Below are positions 1-11,674 of a stretch of DNA of 64,000 nt, piece by piece; positions within the stretch are counted from its first letter, which is position 1, and each line of letters begins with the position of its first letter. A program made the translations under genes and the position numbers. Below the pieces are notes generated by a model. That model worked only from the letters and a program-made list of their open reading frames with translations, had not been told where the DNA came from and searched no databases. Source of the stretch: Hofstenia miamia (Eukaryota > Xenacoelomorpha > Acoela); assembly GCA_004352715.1 (NCBI GenBank), contig SCFE01000106.1, positions 193,358-257,357 on the forward strand. The letters run 5' to 3'.

Positions 1-781
1 CAGCTGTACATATCCATGTTTCTAGTATTTTTTCATTCAAAAATGCGTAAATCGACAAAAAATAAATATATACATGCATATAGTTTGCTAAGCACAGGAT
101 TTTTCAAAATCACTAATGAAATTCGTACAATAGATTTTTGACATAACGCGTGTAATACCTTTTAAGATATAATATTTTAATACTGAAGTATAACTCTAAA
201 TTACAGCCATAGGCACTAAAATTTATATTTCTACTTAGAATAGCACATAAGATTGAAAAGATTTAAATGCACTTTTAAAATACGATATAATTACACATAA
301 TGTCACCAGTTGATTAACTTCCCTTCATTTTATCACAATTGCTTTAGTTACTGATGTGCTACTCATATTTTTTAAAATTATACATTTAAAGGTATGGTGG
401 TTGACTCAGGGATGTAAAACAAAACGAAGCCAACAATACAATGTAATTTAGACAATGCGCAATCGTTCAGGACTTATGTTGAAGAATAAGTGAAAATTGA
501 CTTAATAATTTCTAAATATTTAACAAAAATATTAGTATACTTAATCTTTAGCACCTCTGGTCCAAAAGTTTATGTACACAATACGTTTCTAAGCATAGCT
601 CGAAGGACCTAATCATCTGCGATTTAAAAATCTAAATAATATTTTAGCATTTAGAATTTATATGTTTCTATAAATTTGCACTTTAAAACTTAATGTATGT
701 GACGTTATGATCATTGCAAAAAGGTAAGTTAAAGTACTAGCTTCGGAAATAGATAAATTTGTTTTGCTTAACTATATAGGT

Positions 782-819
<38 letters not shown>

Positions 820-1074
820 TTATATCTATATTAATATTTTGAACATTATCAAGCTTATATTTAGAATAATAGGTTTAGATTTATGCACTGAATGATCCCT
901 CAAATCATCTCATTCTTTGTTAAATTTGGTCATAAGAAAAAATTATGTTTACTTAATAATCCGAGAAAAACTATCCTAAGTTTCTTGCATGAAATTTGCT
1001 AAAGGAGCTGGTCACGCAGTAACGGAATTTCATTTTCATTGTTAAAAGGGATGCTACTCATTCAGTACCACCGT
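1..1074. other. AT-rich stretch without a recognised gene
   Basis: No coding frame, RNA gene or repeat family was recognised here. The only structure seen is a (TA)n microsatellite at about 786-816. Confidence 0.6.
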
Positions 1075-2160
1075 GTGTATAGCAAATAAATTTCACTGCA
1101 TTTTAGATCTAATTTTTGTGCTGATTACGAATCTAACAATATTTTTTAAATTTATTGAAACATTTCATGGCAAATTTAAAAATATTGATTATTTTGTTCT
1201 TTTTTTATTAGTGATTTGACATATCATTGCATTATGTTATTTTATTTTATTATGAAAACATAATTTTATTTAAATAATATTTTATGCGAAAAATGAAACA
1301 ATATTAGGAAGAGATTTATGTATCATTCATCCATGTAAAATCCAGCTACATACTTTTTACTGATTTGCCCATGCAACGAAATTCAGTCATTTTGAGTTTG
1401 ATGCATTCACTTACCATGCTGACTATTGCATACCAAGCAATCCAGGAAAACATATGTCCAAGTAATAATTAATATCAAGTTTCTTGAATGATTCAATCAT
1501 AGTGCTGACAAATGATTTTTTCAGCTGCAGGTAAGCCTGTGGGCATGAGGAAGTTGAAAGTAAACTTAGAATAACATCAAGCCACATTGTCTTTTTTCTT
1601 GATTGAAGGTTGACAAAAAATTTCACATTTGCAAACTTTATCATTTGAATCCATTGAATATGCCAATTTTGACCTTCATTTCAGAAATCTTAGAAATAAA
1701 TTGTGAAGAGCGTGTTTTATCATTTTAAATTTTTATTCCCTTTAAAAATTGTTAAGAAACATAGAATTTTATTTGCAATATAGGCAAATCAACATAAAAT
1801 TTTCAATCTCATTATTACCCAATTGGCTTTCTCTTTCAGTTTTATTTTGTGAAGGTGAAAATCAATGAAAAGTATGTTTCTCGACTTTATATGGATGAAT
1901 GTTGCATAAATTCCTTCCTAATACCATCTCATTTTCGTATAAAATATTATTTTATTAAAATTAAATGTTTCATAATAAAATATAATATGATAAAGCAATA
2001 ATAGGTCAAATCACTAATAAGGGTAAATAATAAATATTTTATTTTTAAATTTGCAATGAAATAGTTCAATAAATTTAAAAAATATTCGTAATAAGCACAA
2101 AAATTTGATCTAAAATGCATTCAAATTTACCTACTATACAAAAAGTACACACACAGTGTA
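1075..2160. mobile_element. Long inverted-repeat (foldback-like) element
   Basis: The segment at about 1075-1370 recurs as its reverse complement at about 1860-2160. Blocks such as GCATTTTAGATC, TTATTAGTGATTTGAC and ATTCATCCAT appear in the same order on the opposite strand. The arms are roughly 300 bp, diverged by substitutions and small indels, and separated by a loop of about 490 bp. The loop has no recognisable transposase; a 73-codon minus-strand frame in it matches nothing I know. Long arms around a unique core suggest a foldback or long-TIR DNA transposon that has lost its transposase. Outer limits are accurate to about 15 bp. Confidence 0.6.
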
Positions 2161-3007
2161 ATGATTTATATTTTTATTGAAATGTGTCATGTCTGACTCC
2201 TTAGTAGGTTCATCAATGAGAAAAAATTGTTTTTTTTGAGAAATTCATTTTTCTTTGATCCATGAACATAAAACTACTCTGTAGAGGAATTTCAAAAAGT
2301 TAACATCACTTTTACAAGTATATACCATTTACATCATAACATACTGTTCCTATATAAAATACGTATATAATAAATTATATATTACTTTACAGTTACTACA
2401 CTATCTTATCACCAAATATTGGTTCTACATGGTAACGGAATTTTAATTGTCCTGTTACAAGGCCTAGATTCTGCTTTTTACTAATTTTCACTATCATTTC
2501 CCATTATTGCATTAATATCACTATAGTTAAAGTCTTAGGCGCATATAAATATGCATATATAAAGAAGAACAGCATATAGCTTCAATCTTAAAGTTTCACT
2601 CTAAATGCTAACTATCAAGTGACCAAGCCCTAATTTAATATTTAGTGAGAGAATCAATTTTAAATTTTGAAGTTTCCGTATCACCTATAAAAGCCTCTAG
2701 TGTCAATATTGTGTCTGCGAGATTTTGTCTAACAATTCGCTATTACAGCTTATGTTATTGATCTACCAAAGAACTTGAACGTATGTTTAGAAAAGTTAAT
2801 TGACAAAGTCGATTTTTCAAATACTTTTTACACTAAGATATGTCCATCCATGAGATCCTCAATAATGATCTATTGTTGGCTAAGCCTTCATTTAAGAAAG
2901 CTAATTCATTTTGTTGTATATCATGCATTGAACTTGCTCATCAGCATTTATTTAATGATCCTACAATACTTATTGAACAAATCAATTCAATTTTAGACCC
3001 TTTAGTG
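2161..3007. other. Unassigned AT-rich stretch
   Basis: No gene is supported. Two overlapping frames of about 70 codons at 2775-3007 are cut by the hAT insertion at 3008 but show no recognisable domain, so they are not called as coding. Confidence 0.5.
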
Positions 3008-3179
3008 CAGTGGTTCTCAACCGAGGTCCATGTAACTTTACTGGGTGTCCAAACATAAAAAGTTGCGAATAGCTGAGCAGCATCACCACAGAGATCTCAT
3101 TGAATAAATCTCATTTTTTACTTAATTACTGACTTATCTTAATAAGGGTATGAATCTTTAAAAAGGTTGGGAACCACTG
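3008..3179. mobile_element. hAT-type MITE
   Basis: The left end reads CAGTGGTTCTCAACC and the right end reads GGTTGGGAACCACTG, which are near-perfect terminal inverted repeats. This CAGTGGTTCTCAACC terminus is typical of hAT (Charlie-like) elements. The flanks 3000-3007 (ctttagtg) and 3180-3187 (gtttagtg) agree at 7 of 8 bases, fitting the 8-bp target duplication of the superfamily. At 172 bp it cannot code for a transposase and is a non-autonomous copy. Confidence 0.85.
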
Positions 3180-4179
3180 GTTTAGTGGTGTGCAATTACA
3201 GTGTTTCAAATTTCTTTAGGGGTTATCATATCATTTTGGCGTTGACAATAATCATAAAATTAATTTAGAATTTGCTTTTTAGTATATGCTAAGTATTGTT
3301 CTTATGGGTCAGTTAAATATTCTGTCTATTCGTTCTTTGTGAAAGGTTTTAATGTGTTTTTTCAATAAAATATATATATATATATATATACATTTGCGCA
3401 TATCTACCAACATTTATTAATGAGAAATATAGTAGTATAATTTATTAAGTAATTTTTATGATCTTTTAATTTTTTTCGACTTGAGCACAAACTAATATAA
3501 TATAAATTTCATAATAATGATTATTGAATTATAAAAAAATGAATTCAAGTTAACGAGCTTGTCATCGGAGTTTTTTTTAGAAAAAACATACGGTATTCTC
3601 TACATATTTAATCGAAGCAGTTGCTATTTCTTTTTTTCTATTCTTTTTTTCAATAAGCAGTTTTTTTTGCTATAATTATTAGAAAATATATGTATATATA
3701 AAATGAGAAAGTGAGCAATAAAAACGATTTATGGTTATTGCCCACTTTTCTATAATTCTACAAACATAGTTTAGCATGCTTTCTATTAGATGCATAAGCA
3801 AAAGTCTTAACTAGTCAGATCACCGAGATTCTTTGAATGACAAGATTTTGGCGGTAAAGCGCTCAATATGTGATTATACATTTACTATCTGGTTTATTTT
3901 CTTGTACAACTGAGAATAGGTATGAAATTTAACGGCTGTGAATGGCACGTATTTCGTAATGGAAATATATCAGTAATGCTCTTACAGGGATCATATTAAT
4001 ATGCTTGCAAATAGGGCTTAATGATTTAAAATAATTTTCCTACTTGGGTGAAGTTATTTAAAAAATACTGAAAGTAAATAGCATCTGTCTAACGCATTCC
4101 ACAAAATTATGTCAATTTGTCAAATTCTGAATGTAAATGTTGGTAATGTCTGTTAAGTTGAGAGACAAGAAATGAAACA
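3180..4179. other. Unassigned stretch upstream of the sHSP gene
   Basis: Nothing coding was recognised. It contains a (TA)n microsatellite near 3370-3391 and becomes the 5' flank of the alpha-crystallin gene. Confidence 0.5.
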
Positions 4180-4187
4180 TATATAAG
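4180..4187 (+). promoter_or_regulatory. Candidate TATA box of the sHSP gene
   Basis: TATATAAG lies 25 bases before the ATG at 4213. If used, transcription would start almost at the ATG, leaving a very short 5' leader. No heat-shock element array (nGAAn repeats) was recognised next to it. Confidence 0.4.
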
Positions 4188-4212
4188 TGTTAACTTTACG
4201 CAGTTAATAAAT

Positions 4213-4689
4213 ATGTTTTTGAATTCTTCAACAATTTTTCTAGTTTCTGCAGTTATTGCAGCAGGTAAGCCACTACATGGACCTCAATTGCAGACTTTTT
4301 TAAGCAAGCAGAGCGAATCTACCAAAATCATTAAGAATGAAGTTTCAGGTATGTTACATCTACTAAATGAATATGCAAAAAGAATCGTTAACTCAAAATA
4401 CTGCAGCCAAGTAAATGTTGTTAATAGTAATGATAATTGGGCAATAACTATTCATGCTAAGGGCTTTAAGAAGGAAGATTTCAAAGTAACATTGCTAAAA
4501 GACGAGATTATTATAACAGCTGAACACACTGATGAAAAAGATGGTCACTATTATGGATTTGAAAGGAAATTTTCCATTCCCCTTAATGTGATTGCAGCAT
4601 CCATTGAGGTAACATATAATCAAGATGTTCTTCGGATATCCGGAGCCAAGCAATCTGATAACTCTGTTAGCGTTATTTACAAAAATTAA
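4213..4689 (+). CDS. Small heat-shock protein (alpha-crystallin domain) with N-terminal signal peptide
   Basis: This 158-residue protein contains an alpha-crystallin domain at about residues 68-147. Marker segments are GFKKEDFKV (84-92), FERKFSIPL (116-124) and DVLRISGAK (138-146), the last matching the conserved GVLxIxxPK-type strand. sHSPs are ATP-independent holdases that oligomerise and bind unfolding proteins. The first 17-20 residues (MFLNSSTIFLVSAVIAAG) are hydrophobic and look like a secretory signal, whereas most sHSPs are cytosolic. The short tail contains V-S-V, possibly a weak IxI motif. An in-frame candidate intron of 84 bp (4265-4348) would, if spliced, remove 28 residues between signal and domain and leave 130 residues. 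The next Met (residue 47) is an alternative start that would give a cytosolic form. Domain call is strong; the N-terminus is uncertain. Confidence 0.85.
   Translation: MFLNSSTIFLVSAVIAAGKPLHGPQLQTFLSKQSESTKIIKNEVSGMLHLLNEYAKRIVNSKYCSQVNVVNSNDNWAITIHAKGFKKEDFKVTLLKDEIIITAEHTDEKDGHYYGFERKFSIPLNVIAASIEVTYNQDVLRISGAKQSDNSVSVIYKN
4265..4348 (+). other. Candidate in-frame intron (84 bp) in the sHSP gene
   Basis: GCAG|GTAAGC at 4261-4270 is a near-consensus donor and GTTTCAG at 4342-4348 a good acceptor. The 84-base interval is a multiple of three and has no stop, so both spliced and unspliced mRNAs would code. The length resembles the 94-bp intron of the gene at 16156. Whether it is spliced cannot be decided from sequence. 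Confidence 0.4.
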
Positions 4690-5088
4690 CATTTTGTTTG
4701 CATGATTACTAAATAATATTTTTTGTACTGATATCTACTATTGCATAATTTATCTATTTAAATATGTCATACAAGCAAACATTATCTATCAATGTAGTTA
4801 ATGATTTCTTCTAAAACCAAATCTCACTAATAATAAATATTTATTAATGTTCAGAATTTATATATTACTACATGTACATTTAAAAATGCAGCTTGGATTG
4901 AAACAACGTTTTAAGATTATGGGGGATTTTTTGACCTAGACTGCGCAAAGGAACTCCTTGAGTTGTGCGAATTTGCCCATTTTTAAGTGATATGTCAAAC
5001 ATAGAGGAAACGCAAACAACATGCAAAAACATCCGTTGGTAAGGATAATAAATTTTAAAAGCTTTATTTTAAGGTACTATTTGGCCTG
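4690..5088. other. 3' flank of the sHSP gene
   Basis: No further coding frame was seen. Near 4830-4843 there is taataaatatttat, which contains AATAAA and could be the poly(A) signal of the sHSP gene. Confidence 0.4.
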
Positions 5089-5930
5089 TATAACTTCATT
5101 TAAAAGTGGACTGCTCCCAGTGACGTCACTAAACGTTTGGAGACTCGGCCCAAGAATCGAACCTTGAGGTACATCAGAAGTAACAAGACGTTCATCAGAA
5201 AATACGGAGTCAATGCAAACTAACTGAGTTCTGTCAGAAAGATAATCGGAGATGAGAGAAATGAAAGAAGAGTCAATACCAAGTTTCAAAAGTTTGCTCT
5301 GTAAAATAAAATGAGGAACTTTATCAAAAGCTTTTTGAAAGTCAAGATAGACGGAAAAAGATGAACATTATGATCAAAGTAAGAATAGACACTATCGAGG
5401 AATCGTAGAAGGGAGAGCGCAGTAAACTTTTGCGACATCAATCCGTATTAAGATTTTGAAATCATTGGACGAAGGATCGGATAGATAGCGTTAAATATAA
5501 CTCTTTCAAAGGTAAGAGATAGGTGGGAAAGAACAGAAATTGGCCGATAAGATGAACAGTGGGGTGGAGGAAAATTTCTTCTCATTTAGAAAATAGGAAA
5601 AACTAAGGCAGTTTCCCATATTTTAGGGAAAGCAGATGTTAGGAGGAGAGAACGAAAGAGATGAAACAAAGGGTCAGCAAGGGAAACGCAATGTTTTTAA
5701 TAAGAGAAGGGGACAGTTGATAAAATGGAATAGAATGAGACTTTAAAAATGAAAGAATTTTAGAGATTGTATGTGGAGAAAAAGAATTGAGAATGACTTC
5801 AGATAGGTTTAAAGATTCTGAAGAATGTGAATTATAGGAAAAGCTATTGGGAGAGAAAACAGAGGAAAAGTATTCATTAAAAAGGTTAGTAGGTCTAGGA
5901 TATTTTGTATGCGAAAACTTAATAAACTAT
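5089..5930 (-). pseudogene. Non-LTR retrotransposon reverse transcriptase fossil
   Basis: Reading leftwards on the minus strand, pieces of a LINE reverse transcriptase appear in order. These are a block like SSYRPISVLS at about 5540, then FxKAFDKVPHF (motif A region with the catalytic Asp) at about 5330, then DYLSDRTQ, then DVPQGSILGP (motif B) at about 5150. The frame is broken by shifts and stops, so this is a decayed 5'-truncated copy, not an active gene. The FADD motif is not found beyond motif B. The style suggests the CR1/Jockey group, but the clade is not determined. Confidence 0.75.
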
Positions 5931-8664
5931 GCTAAGCTTTTCCTTTCTGGAAGAATTCTACTTTTTCTGCTAAAACAAAATAAGGCAATTTACTAAGGAA
6001 TTTGAATTCTGTTACAAATTATTGATCACAATCACAATAAATAGGTTCTTAGAGAAATTTTCTTCTGCTATGCTCATGCGTCTTTGAGTTAGAATCTTAC
6101 AATATTTGTTAGAGGATCTCTCTAAGCTAACACCTGCGAAAAGTCTTGTGGCAGCACACTGAATTGATCCCACTCCCAAGGGTCCCTACTAACAGCAGCC
6201 GAATAGAACACCCATGAATATAAAACATGAATTCTGAATTTTTTGCCTTTACTGTATTGCACACTAATAACAGCAAATAATTATAACCTTCACCTTCAAA
6301 ATATTCCCAGTCGTTTATTCGAACATATCGATTTTATTCCAGTTCATGTGTCTTACAGCAATGCTATCTTGCAAATCTAAAGCACGCCACGACGTACAAT
6401 AAAGGCTTCTATACGAATCAAGGGCTTCCTTGTTCACTACTAATATTGAAAAGCAAATTTTCAGAAGTGAAGTTTTTAATTTCATTGCTTTTGTATGTAT
6501 GCGCTTAACATGAGATATTCTATACTTAGAGATTTTACTTACACCTTGAAAAAATGGTAAATCTCTAAATGGTGTCGATAAATGTGTAAAATGAATCAAT
6601 CGATTAGGGAAATATGTAAGTAGAAAATAATACGACTGATCTTTGGGAAGTAAAACTTGATTTATATGCCTTCTTAGAATATCAGAAATAACACGATAAT
6701 AGTAAATATTTACAGCCGAAAAAATCGGCCAAATAGACGATCGAGCATGTATAGCAAATTCAAATAATTAAGAGCACGCAGTAATTGATGACTCGACACA
6801 CATATTAAAACTTAACATATTAGCACCAAAATACTCTTAAAATGGCCACTAATAAATAAATAAGTTTTAATGCATGGGATTATGTCACAATATCATGTGG
6901 TCCTGGGGCTATTATATTTTCTAATAACCAAGAGTTCGTTCAGATAGGCAAAGTGCCGTTGTGTGGGTTAATGCAGGCATCGTACGTCCTGCTGAGCTAG
7001 TTCAGGAACTTTTTCTAAAGCTTGTGTGGTTAGATAAAATATTGCTAGTTATTTAATTTTTTTGCAAGGGGAATTCTTCTAATATGATAGGATATCAACG
7101 TTTTCATCATAACGAAATCCCGTGCATCTTCATATATCTTTCTTATATTTTGATTGAGAACAAGATGGTACATTGCTTGCGATAAACAGTCTTCATCTTC
7201 GGAGTTTGAATAAAAAACTACAAATAATTGGATTCTTCTTCGGTGTGTTGCGTATGTTGAAATTTTAGTGATGAGGCTCCTTCTAATATGCTATAGTTCT
7301 AAGAAATGCATCTATGCACTTTGATAAGTTTCAAAATTTGTTAAACCTAGACAAAAAAGTATTGTATGAAAAAATTTGTCACACTCCCTGTTCAGATATT
7401 CCTCCCGAACCGACGGGAGTGTTCACGCAAGGCTCTAAGAGGTAAACATACCTTAGAATTGAAACTTCACTTAGAAACACACAAACATGGAGATTAACAG
7501 AGAGGTTTCCGGTATTGAGAGTCGTATTGATTAACTATATAACCTCGTGTCTTAGCTTCATTATTGTCTAAAACTTCTACAAATACAACCAATGCTTTTG
7601 TTCTCTAAAAATAATTCCAATTTTTCTGCGTTTTCTTTGAAATCTTTATTTTTCTGGTTTAACCACATATGTATGTATATCATATCATGCAGGAATTGCT
7701 ATGCAGGCTCAATTAAAGGACATAAATAGCAATGCAACCAATGAATTTAAGAATTTATTTATCATATGCTGTCCTATAAGAATACAAAAGCACAATAATA
7801 CTGGTCCAGTCATTGCATTCCAATCAAATAAAATTTTACAAAATGTTGAGCGATATTGGATGATCGTTACTAATATCAAGATGTTAGAAATGATTGATAT
7901 TATGGTGTTAGCCTCGCGCTGCTGATTTGATTATTTTGAATTATTTAATATAGACATTTTCTTTTTCTAGTTTTTCGTAAAATTTAGATTAATACTTCAT
8001 TAGCAAAGGTCGCGATTTTAAGTTGGTAAATGAACTTCACACCTTATTCAAGCGATATTTGATAGGTTTTACTTCTTTAATTAAATTACATCAACATTGA
8101 TTGGTTACTGCTATATCCATATACAATACAATAATGATCAATTACACGTTTTTAGCCAATTATAGATGTACCTGATAGAATATATATTTTTTGAACATGA
8201 AAAACAGTATATTACTTAAAATACTTAATGGTGACTTTCAATTATGATATTCATAGGTCTATGTGCGTAGACAACACTCGAGATTCGAAATTCGGCTAGA
8301 CTCGAATTTTAAGAGGTTGACCCAACTCAACTCGACTTGATTTGAAGCAAAATGTCCCGAGTAGTAGTTTAGTTTTAGAAATATTTGCAAAATTATTCCA
8401 ATTCCAATGTCTAATTAGATTCCAATTCCAATTGACAAGCCTGCAAAAAGTATCTATAGTAATAACCTGAAGGCACTTCATAAGAGACCATGCTACTATG
8501 AAAAGATCAAAGATCCACAAAAGAATAAGAACACATTTACTTTAAAAATTAAACGATTTTTTAATGTAAAATATACTTTAATTTAGTCAAGAAGTACTTA
8601 GCATTAGTATGCAACTTTCCGTAATTTGTGGTAAGAAATATTTAGCGGACACAATCAATATATA
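5931..8664. other. Unassigned stretch
   Basis: No gene is supported. A 94-codon minus-strand frame (6315-6599) and a 74-codon plus frame (7701-7925) have no recognised domain. The segment 8445-8552 recurs as a diverged direct copy at 12529-12616, on the other side of the Tc1/mariner element. Confidence 0.5.
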
Positions 8665-8830
8665 TATAACGGTTGAGTACAAAAAAATTGGACAACGTTC
8701 AAAACTAATTTCCTTGAATACGAACAATTCTGTTTTAATGAATTTCATTGATAGACTGTTATCAAGAATACACAAAACAATTTTTAAACATACATCGCGC
8801 AATTTTTTTATTTTGAGACTGTATTTAAAA

Positions 8831-9488
8831 TGAGTAAGCAACAACATCTCCGAGATCGCATCGTACATTTCTATGATCAACGTAAATGCAATGGAAAAAA
8901 GGTTTGTGGTGAACCATTTCACGCATGAGAATATTGCACGGAGCACAATATATAACATCCTAAAAAATGCGGATGAGGGAGGAACAACAGTAAAAAAAGT
9001 GGCAGTGGAAGAATAGCGAAGATAATGATGAAATCTCGAATTGCTATCATGAAGAAGCAAATGTCAAAGCAAGAACACAAAATGGTCGACAATAAAAATG
9101 GCAATGCAGTCAATCTCTTGTTACAAAAACATTTAAAAGACACACTACAATTGTTTGCAGTTGAAAGCCAAAGTCTCCCAGATACTCAGAGGACAACATC
9201 AATTGATAAAAAAGCAGACGAGACAAATCTACAATTTTTCAGCTGGAAAAGCAATTGTATTAGATGAGTGATGAGAATTACTTAGGCCTTTCAGGATACA
9301 ATATGCCGAGTAATATGTTTTTCTATGCAGAAAAAGAGGATTGTACACTTAGTGCAAATAGAGTGAAATCCAAAAAGAAATTCGAACCAAAAGTCATGCT
9401 GTGGCTGGCTATTAGTGAAAAGGAATTAGTGAACCAATCATTGTTCCGAGTGGTTTAGCAATAAATAAGGAATTGTACATTGACAGAT
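8831..9488 (+). pseudogene. Tc1/mariner transposase, 5' part (decayed)
   Basis: It begins with an ATG followed by a helix-turn-helix-like region (MSKQQHLRDRIVHFYDQRK), then a GSGR linker. It continues in shifting frames to the catalytic segment containing SDENYLGLSGYN (about 9264-9300), where the D of DE is the expected first catalytic Asp. KFEPKVMLWLAIS and NKELYID follow. Several frameshifts and stops make it non-functional. The frame stops at the AT|CCCAAGTA junction of the nested element and resumes at 11677. Confidence 0.7.
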
Positions 9489-10684
9489 CCCAAGTAACAA
9501 TGATCAATGGGCCATTATTGGTCCATTATTGGCATCGTTGGCCAATATTGGCCAACCATTTGCCAATATAAACCATTAATGTTAGAAAAGCTATTATTAT
9601 GTAACTTAGCAACAATTTTAAAAATTTATGTTATGCAAAAATTTATTAATATTACTATTATTTTATTTTAAATATTTCTGTTTAAGCTTTTCAAAAATTT
9701 ATTATACACCAATATCTTTTTTGAGAATATTTAACGAATTGCACATGGGACGTTTAAATTTATTAGCAAAGCAAAGGGTTATGGTCACTATCAGCCAAAA
9801 GCATCAAAACAAAAACAAATTATATCATTTAAAATTATAGTTTACTTATTTTAGTAGTAATTTATAAAATATATATTTCCCATTTTCAATAAAAATAGGA
9901 AATATTTGTTAGATAATTATTTTAATACGCATTGAGACGACAATTAATCCTTAACTTTCGAGCTTCTTGGAAATTTAATTAATTATATAGAAAATCGGTA
10001 TAAGTTAATTATTGAACATATGGTTTTAATCTTAGGACCTTAAACGAATGATGCCAAAATTAAAATAATGTTTTCTTGCTGGAACTTATGCTAAATTTCA
10101 GTTAATTTATCGATAGTGCAGCAATTAAAGATTATAATTGTCATCGCAACTTTTGTTCTTTAAAAAAATTCATTACAAATTTATTAATAATGTAATTCTT
10201 TAATTCATTAATTTAATGTATTAGTATACATAAAATTATAAATTATAATTTATAATTATAATTTGGCTATTTGACAGTGACTAGTCATTGGCGGATGATG
10301 CCGTTGGCTGAAAGATCCTGACACCCAAAGCAAATGCAAATTGCAAACTTGTTTCATTAAATGTATTGATTATTATTATTTATAGTGTTAATATAAAAAT
10401 TAATTTCTTAAATTTACATTCTTAATAATATTTTTTTGACTCATCTTATTTTTATGTATTATTACCCTTTTTTGAATTCATAAACGTGAACTGTATATTA
10501 TAATTATTATTAAGGTGTTTATATTTATTTTCTAGTATTTAACATTTCGATTAACTTCTCTTGAGTATACGAAAATAGTTTTTCAGAGGCAATGCAAAAA
10601 AACGATTTTTGCAAATGATTTGGTATCTCATTAATAATTTGACGCCTGTTAGTTCTATGGATGAAATTGTTGGCAGTTATTGGT

Positions 10685-11355
10685 NNNNNNNNNNNNNNNN
10701 NNNNNNNNNNNNNNNNNNNNNNNNNNNNNNNNNNNNNNNNNNNNNNNNNNNNNNNNNNNNNNNNNNNNNNNNNNNNNNNNNNNNNNNNNNNNNNNNNNNN
10801 NNNNNNNNNNNNNNNNNNNNNNNNNNNNNNNNNNNNNNNNNNNNNNNNNNNNNNNNNNNNNNNNNNNNNNNNNNNNNNNNNNNNNNNNNNNNNNNNNNNN
10901 NNNNNNNNNNNNNNNNNNNNNNNNNNNNNNNNNNNNNNNNNNNNNNNNNNNNNNNNNNNNNNNNNNNNNNNNNNNNNNNNNNNNNNNNNNNNNNNNNNNN
11001 NNNNNNNNNNNNNNNNNNNNNNNNNNNNNNNNNNNNNNNNNNNNNNNNNNNNNNNNNNNNNNNNNNNNNNNNNNNNNNNNNNNNNNNNNNNNNNNNNNNN
11101 NNNNNNNNNNNNNNNNNNNNNNNNNNNNNNNNNNNNNNNNNNNNNNNNNNNNNNNNNNNNNNNNNNNNNNNNNNNNNNNNNNNNNNNNNNNNNNNNNNNN
11201 NNNNNNNNNNNNNNNNNNNNNNNNNNNNNNNNNNNNNNNNNNNNNNNNNNNNNNNNNNNNNNNNNNNNNNNNNNNNNNNNNNNNNNNNNNNNNNNNNNNN
11301 NNNNNNNNNNNNNNNNNNNNNNNNNNNNNNNNNNNNNNNNNNNNNNNNNNNNNNN
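10685..11355. other. Assembly gap (N run)
   Basis: 671 unresolved bases inside the nested element, flanked by the tandem TTGGT repeats that probably broke the assembly. Confidence 0.95.
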
Positions 11356-11565
11356 CAGTTATTGGTATATGAATGGCGTATTGTTGGTAAATATTGGCTT
11401 TTAATGGTGAATTGATGGCTCATTGTTGGTAAATTGATGGCTATTATTGGTAAATGGTTGGCTCATAGTTGTCAGTTATTGGTATATGAATGGCGTATTG
11501 TTGGTAAATATTGGCTTTTAATGGTGAATTGATGGCTCATTGTTGGTTAATTGATGGCTCATGGT
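11356..11565. repeat. Tandem repeat, period about 118 bp, built of TTGGTAAAT motifs
   Basis: The segment starting CAGTTATTGGTATATGAATG at 11356 recurs at 11474. Each unit is itself made of short variants of TTGGTAAAT and GATGGCTCATTG. The array reaches the N-gap, so its copy number is unknown. Confidence 0.8.
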
Positions 11566-11674
11566 TGGTTTTTATTAATGGACCAATATTGGTCCGGTGG
11601 CCAAATGCCAATAATGGCCAATATTGGCACCAATAATGGACCAATAATGGCCCATTGATGGCTTGCTACTTGGG

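Larger units (their letters stand above)
9489..11674. mobile_element. Nested CCCAAGTA...TACTTGGG element packed with TTGG/CCAAT repeats
   Basis: The element starts CCCAAGTAACAATGATCAAT and ends, as reverse complement, CCCAAGTAGCAAGCCATCAA. The next roughly 30 bases (GGGCCATTATTGGTCCATTA) are identical at both ends. It is flanked by AT on both sides (9487-9488 and 11675-11676). Removing the element plus one AT restores the transposase frame, so the insertion limits are exact. Inside are many copies of TTGGCCAATATTGG-like and TTGGTAAAT-like motifs near the ends, an AT-rich middle with no recognised transposase, and an N-gap. It resembles the elements at 35804, 61093 and 61605 in design. Confidence 0.75.

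Noticed and set aside
4495-4692. 65-codon minus frame
   Set aside because: Antisense of the alpha-crystallin coding sequence.
6315-6599. 94-codon minus frame near the LINE fossil
   Set aside because: Could be more LINE sequence, but no RT or endonuclease motif is visible.
7701-7925. 74-codon plus frame after a CAG acceptor-like site
   Set aside because: No donor, no domain, ordinary composition.
8587-9060. 157-codon minus-strand frame
   Set aside because: Antisense to the Tc1/mariner 5' region and TIR; no recognised domain.
10609-11423. Open frames across the N-gap
   Set aside because: They are open only because N cannot be a stop. The same holds for frames over 18625-19624, 43381-44052 and 52666-53665.
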